This document shows positions 1-7,255 of a stretch of 14,624 nucleotides of DNA, in pieces. The stretch comes from an uncultured Holophagaceae bacterium (lineage in GTDB: Bacteria; Acidobacteriota; Holophagae; Holophagales; Holophagaceae). The notes under the pieces are model-generated. The model saw nothing but the letters and a program-made list of their open reading frames with translations, was not told where the DNA came from and made no database searches. Position 1 is the stretch's first letter; every line of letters starts with the position of its first letter. Location of the stretch: the NCBI GenBank assembly GCA_903927605.1, contig CAIYNT010000078.1, positions 1-14,624 of the forward strand. Direction: 5' to 3'. The translations under genes and the position numbers were made by a program.

Positions 1-828
1 ATTCCCATCTTCCCCCAGGCGGCCATGCACTATGCCAAGCCCATCGCCATCCTCAGCGTCATCGCCATCGTCTATGGCGCGCTGGTGGCTATGGTGCAGC
101 GGGACATCAAGAAGCTGGTGGCCTATTCCTCCGTGAGCCACATGGGCTTCGTGATGCTGGGTCTGGCCTCCTTCACCGTGATCGGCACCCAGGGCGCCAT
201 GCTCCAGATGCTCAACCATGGCATCAGCACCGGCGCGCTCTTCCTTCTGGTGGGCATGATCTACGATCGGGCCCACACCCGCATGATCGCCGACTTCGGT
301 GGTGTGGCGCTGAAGATGCCCGTGTTCACGACTTTCTTCTTCATCGTCACCCTCAGCTCCATCGGCCTGCCCCTCACCAACGGCTTCGTGGGTGAGTTCT
401 GGATCCTCAATGGCACCTTCCTATCGGGCTTCAGCTGGGGCCGCCTCTACGCCAGCCTGGCCACCTCCGGTGTCCTGCTGGGCGCGGTCTACATGCTCTG
501 GATGTTCAAGCGGGTCTTCTGGGGGCCGGAAAATAAGGACGAGGACAGCGGCACCCATCACTTGCACAGCGACCTGAACGCCAGGGAGATCGCAGTCATG
601 CTGCCCATCGTGGTGCTCATCTTCTGGATGGGTGTCCATCCCAAGACCTTCGTGGCAGTCAGTGAAGCGCCGGTGGTGGCCCTGCTGCAGGACGCCAAGG
701 CGCCCGCCATCCGGACCTTTGTCCTGAAGCCCGCCGTGCACGAGGCGTCGGCGACGGAGGGGGCAGTCCATGCTGCCGAAGCGCACGAAGCGCCCGCTGA
801 ACCCACCGCCCATGAGGTGCACCGATGA
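1..828 (+). CDS. nuoM: NADH-quinone oxidoreductase subunit M (5' truncated by window)
   Basis: This is the C-terminal 275 residues of the complex I membrane subunit NuoM, an antiporter-like proton channel in the cytoplasmic membrane. The frame is open from base 1, so the gene starts upstream. Visible family marks are the DIKKLVAYSSVSHMGF segment (about nt 109-153), a typical NuoM/NuoN/NuoL antiporter motif, and NGFVGEFWIL (about nt 379-408). The Glu of that second motif corresponds to the conserved late-helix Glu of E. coli NuoM. Several hydrophobic helices follow. The last 30 or so residues form a His/Ala/Glu-rich hydrophilic tail, which is unusual for the family. The stop overlaps the nuoN start as ATGA (825-828), implying translational coupling. 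The identification is secure; only the missing N-terminus limits the description. Confidence 0.95.
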   Translation: MPIFPQAAMHYAKPIAILSVIAIVYGALVAMVQRDIKKLVAYSSVSHMGFVMLGLASFTVIGTQGAMLQMLNHGISTGALFLLVGMIYDRAHTRMIADFGGVALKMPVFTTFFFIVTLSSIGLPLTNGFVGEFWILNGTFLSGFSWGRLYASLATSGVLLGAVYMLWMFKRVFWGPENKDEDSGTHHLHSDLNAREIAVMLPIVVLIFWMGVHPKTFVAVSEAPVVALLQDAKAPAIRTFVLKPAVHEASATEGAVHAAEAHEAPAEPTAHEVHR

Positions 829-2324
829 GCCTCACCCCCAGCCAATGGGCGGCCCTGCTGCCGCTGATCCTCCCGGCCCTGGGCGCCTGCCTGATACCGC
901 TCATGGCTCTGGATAAGGACCAGTCCACAGTCAAGTGGATCCGTGCCGTGATGTACGGCACGGCCCTGCTCGCCGTGGGTGCGAGCTTCTGGTACCTGAC
1001 CGATCTCTGGAATACGGGTGCCCAGCCCGGCTTCTTCCAATTGCACCTGGATCGTCTGGCCCAGTTCACGGGCATCTTCGTGCTGGTGGCCGCGGCCCTC
1101 ACCATCCTCCAGAGCTGGGACCATTTCCACCAGGAAGGCTGGGTGAAGGGCGAGACTCTGTCCCTGCTGCTCTTCTCGGTGACGGGCATGATGCTTTTCG
1201 CCTCCACCACCCATTTTGTGGTGCTGTTCCTGGGGCTGGAGCTGTTCAGCATTCCCCTCTACGCCCTGGTCGGCACCGTGCGCGCCCGCTCTGAAAGCTC
1301 TGAGGGTGGCATGAAGTATTTCCTGACCGGCGCCGTGGCCTCGAGCTGCTTCCTCATGGGTGGTGTGCTGATTTATGGCCTGAGCGGCACCCTGGATCTC
1401 GCCCAGGCTGCCAGCACGCTCAAGTTCCAGGGCTTGGCTCTGGATCCCATGGTGCTCACGGGCGCGGCCCTCCTGCTGCTGGGCTTCCTCTTCAAAGTGT
1501 CGGCCGTGCCCTTCCACCAGTGGACGCCGGATGCCTATGAAGCCTCGCCCCACCCCATCGCGGGGTTCATGTCCGTGGCCACCAAGGGAGTGGCCTTCAT
1601 CGCCCTGCTCCGCATCTTCCCGGGCAGCCTGGCACCGCTCAGCGCAGTGGGCGTGAAGATGCAGTCCGTGGTCGCCGTGCTGGCTGTGGCGACCCTGGTG
1701 GTCGGCAACCTCACGGCCCTCGTGCAGACCAACGTGAAGCGCATGCTGGCCTACTCCAGCATCAGCCACGCGGGCTACCTGATGCTCGCCTTCGTGGCGG
1801 GCACCCCCGCCGCCTTCAACGGCATGCTGTACTACCTGGTGATCTACCTGGCCATGAACATGGGCGCCTTCGGGCTGTTGACGGCCTTCGGTCTGGTGGG
1901 GGAGAAGACCACCTTCGACGACCTGCGTGGCCTGGGCTGGAAGCGTCCGGCCATGGGTGTGGCCGCTGCGATCTTCATGCTGAGCCTGGCGGGGATTCCC
2001 CCCATGGGCGGCTTCTACGGCAAGTACATGATCTTCCGCGAGCTGGTGAGTACCGGCCATGTGGGCATGGCAATCCTCGGTGTGCTAGCGAGCCTCGTGT
2101 CCGCCTACTACTACCTACGCTTCCTGGTGGCCCTCTTCCTCCAGGCGCCCAGCGCCGAGGCCGAACGATTGGCCTCGGATCGTCCCACCGTTCATGCCCC
2201 CCTCGCAGGTGCAACCGTCCTGGTGGCCGCCGCCATTGTCCTGGCTGGAGGCCTTATGCAGACCTTCCTGGCCGATGGCTTTGCCCGACGCGCCCTGGTG
2301 GAAGGCCTCGGACTGATCCGCTGA
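825..2324 (+). CDS. nuoN: NADH-quinone oxidoreductase subunit N
   Basis: Complete 499-residue NuoN, the antiporter-like proton-pumping subunit of complex I, with about 14 predicted membrane helices. Key residues of the family are visible: Glu139 in FVVLFLGLELF, Lys224 in FLFKVSAVPFHQW, Lys254 in SVATKGVAF and Lys400 in GGFYGKYMIF. These match by position and context the functionally important Glu133, Lys217, Lys247 and Lys395 of E. coli NuoN. The motif NVKRMLAYSSISHAGY (about residues 303-318) is the hallmark of the proton antiporter family. Length is normal. The ATG start overlaps the nuoM stop by four bases. nuoN is normally the last gene of nuo operons, and here a 110-base gap and unrelated genes follow, consistent with the operon end. 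Confidence 0.96.
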   Translation: MSLTPSQWAALLPLILPALGACLIPLMALDKDQSTVKWIRAVMYGTALLAVGASFWYLTDLWNTGAQPGFFQLHLDRLAQFTGIFVLVAAALTILQSWDHFHQEGWVKGETLSLLLFSVTGMMLFASTTHFVVLFLGLELFSIPLYALVGTVRARSESSEGGMKYFLTGAVASSCFLMGGVLIYGLSGTLDLAQAASTLKFQGLALDPMVLTGAALLLLGFLFKVSAVPFHQWTPDAYEASPHPIAGFMSVATKGVAFIALLRIFPGSLAPLSAVGVKMQSVVAVLAVATLVVGNLTALVQTNVKRMLAYSSISHAGYLMLAFVAGTPAAFNGMLYYLVIYLAMNMGAFGLLTAFGLVGEKTTFDDLRGLGWKRPAMGVAAAIFMLSLAGIPPMGGFYGKYMIFRELVSTGHVGMAILGVLASLVSAYYYLRFLVALFLQAPSAEAERLASDRPTVHAPLAGATVLVAAAIVLAGGLMQTFLADGFARRALVEGLGLIR

Positions 2325-2421
2325 TTTGGGGAAATCGAGCTCAACCAGGAGCCTCGGCTGGCGGTCCATACATCGTTATGCGAAGGTTGAAGACTGGACG
2401 GACACCAGCCTTTGGATAGAT

Positions 2422-2425
2422 GGAG
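2422..2425 (+). promoter_or_regulatory. Ribosome binding site choosing the adaptor start
   Basis: GGAG lies 9 bases before the ATG at 2435. An in-frame ATG at 2420 overlaps this site and has no good Shine-Dalgarno sequence of its own, so 2435 is preferred. Confidence 0.6.
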
Positions 2426-2434
2426 CGCGGCACC

Positions 2435-3982
2435 ATGAAGCGGACTACTTGGATCGGTCTTGGAATCGGCGTCGTGGTGCTGGTTGGTGGGGCAGGCTAT
2501 GTCTGGACCCGGCCCAAGGACGAGGTGAAGTGGCGCATGGCCAAGCTGGACCGGGGCAATGTCACCCAGAAGGTCGTCGCCACCGGGATCGTGAGTCCGG
2601 TGGTGCAGGTGGCTGTCGGCACCCAGGTGTCCGGCGTGATCACGGCCCTCTATGTGGACTACAACAGCATCGTGAAGAAGGGGCAGCTCGTCGCCGAGAT
2701 CGACCCCACGGTGTGGGTGTCCCAGCTCCAGGATGCCCAGGCCAGCCTGGACCGGGCCCAGGCCGCCTATGATTTCGCGAAGGTGGACTACGACCGCAGC
2801 AAACGACTCTTCGACGAGAAGCTCCTGGCTCCCCAGGATCTCGACACCAAGGACACGGCTCTCAAGAATGCCAATGGCAATCTGGGCTCCGCCAAAGCCG
2901 CCCTGGACCATGCCAAGACCAACCTCGGCTACTGCCGCATCACCGCCCCGGTGGATGGCGTCGTCATCTCCCGGCTGGCGGACGTGGGGCAGACCGTGGC
3001 CGCCAGTTTCAGCACGCCGAGCTTGTACATGATCGCCCAGGATCTGTCGAAGATGAAGATCCAGGTCTCCATCGGCGAGTCCGATATCGACGCTGTCCAG
3101 GTCGGGCAGAAGGCACTCTTCAATGTGGACAGCCTGCCGGACAAGCAGTTCACAGCCAGGGTGAGCCTGGTCCGCCAGGAGCCGGTGACCAACAACAATG
3201 TGGTGACCTACGTGGTGGAAATGGTCGTGCCCAACGAGCCGCTTTCGGATCCCGAGAATGGCGATAAGACGCTTGCTGGCAGGGCCCAAGCCGGGAAGGC
3301 CAAAGCAGAGACCCCGCCCAAGGATGGCGGTCAGGAGGGCGCGCCTGATCCCGACAAGGCCTGGGAACGCATGAAGGGCCGTCTGCCTGAGGGCGCCACG
3401 AAGGAGGCCTTCCTCAAGCGGTTCAAGGAACGGCAGGCACGGGAGGCGAAGCCTCTGCCGATGGTGCTGCCGATCGCCAAGATGGATCCCCAGGATCTGG
3501 CGCGCATTCCAGGAGGCTCCAGCATGATCCCCGGGCCCAGGTTCACGGGAAGCCTGGCCCTCCGCTCCGGCATGACGGCCAATGTCACCATCGAGACCGC
3601 CAAGCACTATGATGTGTTGCGTGTGCCCAACGCGGCCCTCCGCTTCAATCCCGCCGCCTTCATGAAGGACGAGAAGAAGGCGGATGGGCCCAGGCTGGGT
3701 CAGCCCATGATGTTTGGAGGTCAGCGCCCCGGCGGAGGTGCCCAGAGCGGTACCGGGACCAAGGGCGGCGTCGTCGCCAGGCGGGAGGACCGCCTCTGGG
3801 TGCTGCAGGATGGCAAGCCCAAGGCTCTTGTCGTAAAGGTCGGTATCTCCGATGGCCAGTTCACGGAAGTGAGCGGGGAAGGGCTCACGGAGGGGATGCA
3901 GATCCTGTTTGGCGTCGACAACTCGAAGCAGGCGGGCAGCACTCCAGCTTCGCCGAGCGGCAGTCCGGGCGGAAAGCGCTAG
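2435..3982 (+). CDS. MacA-like periplasmic adaptor (HlyD/RND-MFP family) with large insertion
   Basis: A 515-residue membrane fusion protein that would link an inner-membrane transporter to the outer membrane. From the preferred ATG, residues 7-24 form one N-terminal membrane anchor. A biotinyl-lipoyl half motif follows (VGTQVSGVITALYVDYNSIV, 61-80). A coiled-coil hairpin (about 95-165) comes next, with heptads such as LQDAQASLDRAQAAYDFAK. The second lipoyl half is YCRITAPVDGVVISR (166-180), then the beta-barrel domain. MacA proteins usually have about 370-400 residues. Here about 100 extra charged, Pro/Lys-rich residues (about 270-373) interrupt the beta-barrel between VVTYVVEMVVPNEP and LRSGMTANVTI. 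A second, Gly-rich insertion (about 406-450) precedes RLWVLQDG. An in-frame ATG at 2420 is a less likely start. The downstream permease makes a MacAB-like export system likely; the substrate is unknown. Confidence 0.85.
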   Translation: MKRTTWIGLGIGVVVLVGGAGYVWTRPKDEVKWRMAKLDRGNVTQKVVATGIVSPVVQVAVGTQVSGVITALYVDYNSIVKKGQLVAEIDPTVWVSQLQDAQASLDRAQAAYDFAKVDYDRSKRLFDEKLLAPQDLDTKDTALKNANGNLGSAKAALDHAKTNLGYCRITAPVDGVVISRLADVGQTVAASFSTPSLYMIAQDLSKMKIQVSIGESDIDAVQVGQKALFNVDSLPDKQFTARVSLVRQEPVTNNNVVTYVVEMVVPNEPLSDPENGDKTLAGRAQAGKAKAETPPKDGGQEGAPDPDKAWERMKGRLPEGATKEAFLKRFKERQAREAKPLPMVLPIAKMDPQDLARIPGGSSMIPGPRFTGSLALRSGMTANVTIETAKHYDVLRVPNAALRFNPAAFMKDEKKADGPRLGQPMMFGGQRPGGGAQSGTGTKGGVVARREDRLWVLQDGKPKALVVKVGISDGQFTEVSGEGLTEGMQILFGVDNSKQAGSTPASPSGSPGGKR

Positions 3983-3984
3983 CC

Positions 3985-4030
3985 GGGGGTGGACCGTGGC
4001 TCTGACTGAGCTCCTGAAACTGGCCCTTCT
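3985..4030 (+). repeat. Direct repeat copy 1 of the permease start region
   Basis: These 46 bases match 4088-4133 with only three mismatches (3996, 4011 and 4029), an offset of 103 bases. The unit contains a Shine-Dalgarno-like GGGGGTGGA, a start codon (GTG here, TTG in copy 2) and the first eleven codons of the permease. Similarity stops abruptly after the codons for LKLAL. Confidence 0.9.
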
Positions 4031-4112
4031 CTCGGCATCGCCTGCCGGCGATACGCGAGACGCCGTTGTAATCTCGTGGGCCCGGCGGGGGGTGGACCTT
4101 GGCTCTGACTGA
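3996..4112 (+). pseudogene. 5' remnant of an ABC permease paralogue
   Basis: A GTG codon with a G-rich ribosome binding site opens a 38-codon frame beginning VALTELLKLALL, nearly identical to the start MALTEFLKLALF of the intact permease downstream. After about twelve residues the similarity ends. The frame continues through unrelated sequence containing a hairpin and stops inside the start of the real gene, in a different frame from it. I read this as the truncated front of a second permease gene. A short translated leader peptide is an alternative, since the ribosome binding site and start look usable. Confidence 0.55.
4037..4052 (+). repeat. Small palindrome in the scar upstream of the permease
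   Basis: ATCGCC-TGCC-GGCGAT forms a perfect 6-base stem with a 4-base loop. The segment CCGGCGATACGCGAG at 4045-4059 recurs with one base missing at 5415-5428, on the other side of the permease gene, again within a hairpin. Confidence 0.5.
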
Positions 4113-4133
4113 GTTCCTGAAACTGGCCCTTTT
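4088..4133 (+). repeat. Direct repeat copy 2 (start of the intact permease)
   Basis: Second copy of the 46-base repeat described at 3985-4030. This copy leads into the full-length permease gene. Confidence 0.9.
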
Positions 4134-5334
4134 CGCGATCACTCGCAACAAGATGCGGGCCTTCCTGACCATGCTCGGCATCATCGTCGGCGTGGGCGCG
4201 GTCATCGCCATGATCGGCATCGGCGAAGGCTCCAAGCGGGCCTCCATCGCCCTGATCCAGAACATGGGCTCCAACATGCTGACCATTTTTCCCGGTTCCG
4301 GCGGCAACCGGTTCGGGCCCATGGCCATAGGTAGCGCGGACATCCTGCTCGAAAGCGATGTCCCTCTCATCAAGCAGGAACTCTCGCAAAGCAGCGTGGT
4401 CACGGCCTCCCAGCAGGTGCAGACGACCCGCCCGATCATCTACCAGAGCAACAACTACGTCACCCAGGTTCAGGGAACAGGGCCCGAATTCCTCCAGATC
4501 CGGGGCTGGGAGGTGGCGAACGGACGGTTCTTCACAGATGCGGAAGTTCGCGGTCTGGCCAAGGTCTGCGTGCTGGGCAATACCGTGAAGACTAACCTGT
4601 TCCCCAACGGGGACGACCCCGTGGGCCAGACCATCAAGATCGGTGGGGGTGGTGGGGGCGGGGCGCTGCCGTTCCTCGTGGTAGGCGTGCTGGAAGTGAA
4701 GGGCGCTGGGATGTTCGGGGATCAGGATGACCTCATCGTGGCCCCCTACACCACGGTGATGCGGAAGGTCATGGGCCGCGACAAGATCCAGCGCATCATA
4801 GCCAGCGCCCAGGACGGGAAGGCGGATGTGGCGGCAGCCGAGATCACGGCCCTGCTGCGCCAGCGGATGAAAACCGCCCCCAAGGACGACGACCCCTTCA
4901 TGATCCGCAAGCAGGATGACATCGTGCAGATGCAGGCCCAGCAGGCGGGCATCCTCACGGCCCTGCTCGCCGTGGCCGCCAGCATCTCTCTGGTGGTCGG
5001 CGGCATCGGCATCTCGAACATCATGCTGGTGAGCGTCACGGAGCGCACCCGCGAGATCGGGGTGCGACGGGCTCTGGGCGCCACCCAGCAGAACATCCTC
5101 TGGCAGTTTCTGGTGGAGGCCATTGTGCTGGCCTTCTTCGGTGGGCTCATTGGGGTCGGCTTTGCCTTCACGTCCATAGCCATCCTCCAGAAGTTCCAGG
5201 TACCCGCCGTCACGGAGACCTGGGCCGTCGTGCTGGGCCTCGGCTTCAGCGGTGTGGTGGGCGTGGTGGCGGGGTTCCTGCCTGCGTTGAAGGCCGCGAA
5301 CCTGGATGTGATCGATGCGCTGAGGTACGAGTGA
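4099..5334 (+). CDS. MacB/FtsX-type ABC transporter permease (no ATPase domain)
   Basis: A 411-residue inner-membrane permease of the MacB_PCD plus FtsX type. The first membrane helix (about 21-42) carries the typical TMLGIIVGVGAVIAMIGIGEG. A large periplasmic domain (about 45-280) follows, containing a run of seven glycines at 182-188. Three C-terminal helices (about 284-310, 338-362, 372-396) contain SVTERTREIGVRRALGAT, the FtsX cytoplasmic-loop signature, and the protein ends in DALRYE. The TTG start has a GGGGGGTGGA ribosome binding site and is supported by alignment with the repeated copy upstream. Full MacB proteins carry an N-terminal ATPase of about 230 residues. It is absent here, and neither neighbour encodes one, so the ATPase must come from elsewhere if the transporter works. 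It probably pairs with the adaptor just upstream. Short remnants of a related gene flank it. Confidence 0.9.
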   Translation: MALTEFLKLALFAITRNKMRAFLTMLGIIVGVGAVIAMIGIGEGSKRASIALIQNMGSNMLTIFPGSGGNRFGPMAIGSADILLESDVPLIKQELSQSSVVTASQQVQTTRPIIYQSNNYVTQVQGTGPEFLQIRGWEVANGRFFTDAEVRGLAKVCVLGNTVKTNLFPNGDDPVGQTIKIGGGGGGGALPFLVVGVLEVKGAGMFGDQDDLIVAPYTTVMRKVMGRDKIQRIIASAQDGKADVAAAEITALLRQRMKTAPKDDDPFMIRKQDDIVQMQAQQAGILTALLAVAASISLVVGGIGISNIMLVSVTERTREIGVRRALGATQQNILWQFLVEAIVLAFFGGLIGVGFAFTSIAILQKFQVPAVTETWAVVLGLGFSGVVGVVAGFLPALKAANLDVIDALRYE

Positions 5335-5387
5335 GTCGCGCCATCACATCGGCCCCTGTTTCCCTCCTTGCCGGAGCTTCGTGCCGT

Positions 5388-5438
5388 CGGCTTCCCCGGA
5401 GGCCGCACTGCGATCCGGCGATCGCGAGGTACGAGTGA
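5388..5438 (+). pseudogene. Possible 3' remnant of a permease paralogue
   Basis: The 13 bases GAGGTACGAGTGA that end the intact permease (5322-5334) recur exactly at 5426-5438. In the frame set by that stop codon the preceding codons read RRPHCDPAIARYE-stop. This resembles the usual C-terminal ending of MacB-type permeases, of the kind LDPIEALRYE, and that of the intact copy, LDVIDALRYE. It can be read as the tail of a second permease gene whose interior is lost. The repeat is short, so coincidence remains possible. The GAGGT in it may now act as a distant ribosome binding site for the MFS gene. Confidence 0.4.
5410..5425 (+). repeat. Small palindrome in the scar downstream of the permease
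   Basis: GCGATC-CGGC-GATCGC forms a perfect 6-base stem with a 4-base loop. Part of it (5415-5428) matches 4045-4059 on the other side of the permease apart from one missing base. Confidence 0.5.
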
Positions 5439-5444
5439 AGCGTC

Positions 5445-6692
5445 ATGGCTGAGCCTCCCGAGGCGCATGATCCCTACGCCGTTCTCCGCGATCCCGACTA
5501 CCGCTGGTTTATCGCGTCCATGGGGCTCATCACCCTGGGGCTCCAGATGCAGGGCCTGGTGGTGGCCTGGCAGGTCTACGACCGGACTGGCGACCCCTTG
5601 GCCCTGGGCCTAGTGGGCCTTTCCGAGGCTCTCCCCTTCCTGGCCGTGGCACTCTTCGGGGGCCACGCAGCCGACCGGTTGAATCGGCTCCGCCTTTGCC
5701 TGGCCTCTATCCTGAGTCTGGCGGTCTGCTCCGCCTTGCTGTGTTTCTTCACTTGGCGATCCCTGTCGGGCCCGCTGGCCCACGTGGTGGCCCCCATCTA
5801 CGGGATCATCTTCCTTACGGGCATCGTCCGGGCCTTCTACCGGCCGGCCAATGTGGCCCTGGGCACGGACCTGCTGCCCAAGGAACTCTACGCCAACGGG
5901 TCCACTTGGCGCATCGCGGTCTTCCACGCGGGCATGGTTATTGGACCGGCTCTTGGGGGCCTCGTCTATGCCTGGCGCGGCCCAGTCGCGGCCCACGTGT
6001 GCGTGATGATCCTGCTACTGGCGGGGGCACTTGGGCTGCTGCTGATCCGCTATGTTCCGAAACCGCCACGGCCCAGTACAGGTTCAATCTTCACGAGCCT
6101 GGGAGAGGGGCTCCGGTTCGTCTTTTCCCAGCGGCTGCTCCTGGGGGCCATCAGCCTCGATCTGTTCGCCGTGCTGTTCGGTGGGGCCGTGGCCGTGCTG
6201 CCGGTGTTCGCCAAGGAGGTCCTGAAGACCGGTCCTCAGGGCCTGGGCGCTTTGCGGGCGGCCCCAGCGGTGGGCTCTGTGCTCATGGGCCTCACCATGG
6301 CCCACCTCCCGCCCCTGAGGCGGGCGGGACGGACGCTGCTGATCTGCGTGGGGGCCTTCGGCGTGGCCATGATCGCCTTCGCCCTCAGCCGGAGCTTCCT
6401 GCTGAGCCTCCTGCTGTTGGCTGCCAGCGGCGCCGTGGACAACGTGAGCGTGGTGCTACGCTCTACGCTGTTGCAGATGGTGACGCCCGCGCACATGCTT
6501 GGGCGCGTGTCCTCGGTGAACCAGGTGTTCATTGGTTCCAGCAACGAGATCGGCGCCTTCGAGAGTGGCGTGGCCGCCCGGTTCATGGGTCTGGTGTCTT
6601 CCGTGGTCTTCGGTGGCTGCATGACCCTGCTGGTGGTGGTCTTCACATCCTGGAAGGTGCCCGAACTCCGGAAGATGGATCGCATCGGATAG
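5445..6692 (+). CDS. MFS transporter, DHA3/EntS-like exporter
   Basis: A 415-residue major facilitator with about 12 hydrophobic helices, of the drug or siderophore exporter type. GGHAADRLNRLRL (72-84) is the loop 2-3 motif A. The second half contains GRVSSVNQVFIGSSNEIG, typical of the EntS-like DHA3 branch. The N-terminus DPYAVLRDPDYRWFI is characteristic of this subgroup. It uses the proton gradient rather than ATP; the substrate cannot be told from sequence. It lies 110 bases after the permease on the same strand and may be cotranscribed with the adaptor and permease. The ATG at 5445 has only a modest upstream purine stretch. A strong hairpin follows the stop. Confidence 0.88.
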   Translation: MAEPPEAHDPYAVLRDPDYRWFIASMGLITLGLQMQGLVVAWQVYDRTGDPLALGLVGLSEALPFLAVALFGGHAADRLNRLRLCLASILSLAVCSALLCFFTWRSLSGPLAHVVAPIYGIIFLTGIVRAFYRPANVALGTDLLPKELYANGSTWRIAVFHAGMVIGPALGGLVYAWRGPVAAHVCVMILLLAGALGLLLIRYVPKPPRPSTGSIFTSLGEGLRFVFSQRLLLGAISLDLFAVLFGGAVAVLPVFAKEVLKTGPQGLGALRAAPAVGSVLMGLTMAHLPPLRRAGRTLLICVGAFGVAMIAFALSRSFLLSLLLLAASGAVDNVSVVLRSTLLQMVTPAHMLGRVSSVNQVFIGSSNEIGAFESGVAARFMGLVSSVVFGGCMTLLVVVFTSWKVPELRKMDRIG

Positions 6693-6693
6693 A

Positions 6694-6717
6694 CGAGCGG
6701 CCCCGAAGGGCCGCTCG
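6694..6717. terminator. Hairpin between convergent genes, likely bidirectional terminator
   Basis: CGAGCGGCCC, loop CGAA, GGGCCGCTCG: a perfect 10-base GC-rich stem immediately after the MFS stop codon. Convergent tpx ends at 6758. No T-run follows on either strand, so intrinsic termination efficiency is uncertain, but placement and symmetry fit a shared terminator. Confidence 0.65.
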
Positions 6718-6720
6718 AAT

Positions 6721-6758
6721 CAGTTGTCTGACAACTGATAGCTGATAGCTGACAACTC
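6721..6758. repeat. Heptad minisatellite with palindromic edge
   Basis: Four 7-base units run from 6731: ACAACTG, ATAGCTG, ATAGCTG, ACAACTC. They are preceded by CAGTTGTCTG, so that 6721-6737 is a palindrome (CAGTTGTC-T-GACAACTG). The last unit touches the tpx stop codon. On the minus strand the unit is CAGYTRT. Its translation gives the LSAISYQLS-type string familiar from non-coding repeats in many bacterial genomes (recalled, not searched). Confidence 0.75.
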
Positions 6759-7255
6759 TATAACACCGCCAGCGCTGCGTTGTAGTCGGGTTCCTGGGCG
6801 ATCTCCGGGACCAGCTCGGTGTGGATCACCTTGCCCGCTCCATCCACCACCACCACGGCGCGGGCCAGGAGGCCCTTGAGGGGACCGTCCACCAGGGCCA
6901 CGCCAAAGGCCGGGCCGAAGTCCGCGTTCCGGAAGACAGAGGCGGGGACGACGTTGTCCAGGCCCTCGGCGCCGCAGAACCGCTTCTGGGCGAAGGGCAG
7001 ATCGGCGCTCACGCACAGGATCGTCGTATTGGGCTTCTCGTTGGCCCGAGCGTTGAACTTGCGCACGCTGGCCGCGCAGGTGGGTGTATCCAGGCTGGGG
7101 AAGATGTTCAATACCACGCGCTGACCAGCGAGGTCCTTGCCGGAGACCTCGGACAGATCGGTGCGCACCAATGTATAGGCCGGCGCGGCGCTGCCGACCT
7201 TTGGCAGCTCACCGGAGGTGTGAATGGGATTGCCTTTGAGGGTGATCTGGGCCAT
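6758..7255 (-). CDS. tpx: Thiol peroxidase (Tpx-type atypical 2-Cys peroxiredoxin)
   Basis: A 165-residue periplasmic or cytoplasmic peroxiredoxin that reduces H2O2 and alkyl peroxides using thioredoxin. The peroxidatic Cys60 lies in [14 protein letters not shown] and the resolving Cys94 in [12 protein letters not shown], matching Cys61 and Cys95 of E. coli Tpx. The preceding Thr and the downstream Arg of the active site are present. The N-terminus [18 protein letters not shown] is typical. Length is normal. The ATG has an AGGAG ribosome binding site (complement of 7261-7265). It converges on the MFS gene. No regulator is adjacent, and a promoter in the 105 bases upstream could not be assigned. 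Confidence 0.96.
   Translation of the reverse strand: MAQITLKGNPIHTSGELPKVGSAAPAYTLVRTDLSEVSGKDLAGQRVVLNIFPSLDTPTCAASVRKFNARANEKPNTTILCVSADLPFAQKRFCGAEGLDNVVPASVFRNADFGPAFGVALVDGPLKGLLARAVVVVDGAGKVIHTELVPEIAQEPDYNAALAVL

Noticed and set aside
558..2060. Long minus-strand open frame (500 codons) across nuoM/nuoN
   Set aside because: It is the antisense shadow of strongly conserved complex I genes, rich in His/Gln/Gly with no domain; long antisense frames are expected at this GC content.
2387..2418. TTGAAG and TGGATA as a promoter for the adaptor gene
   Set aside because: The spacing is about 20 bases and neither box is a good match; not reported as a feature.
2192..3607. Minus-strand open frame of 471 codons across the adaptor gene
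   Set aside because: Antisense of a clearly coding MacA-like gene; low-complexity composition and no ribosome binding site or domain.
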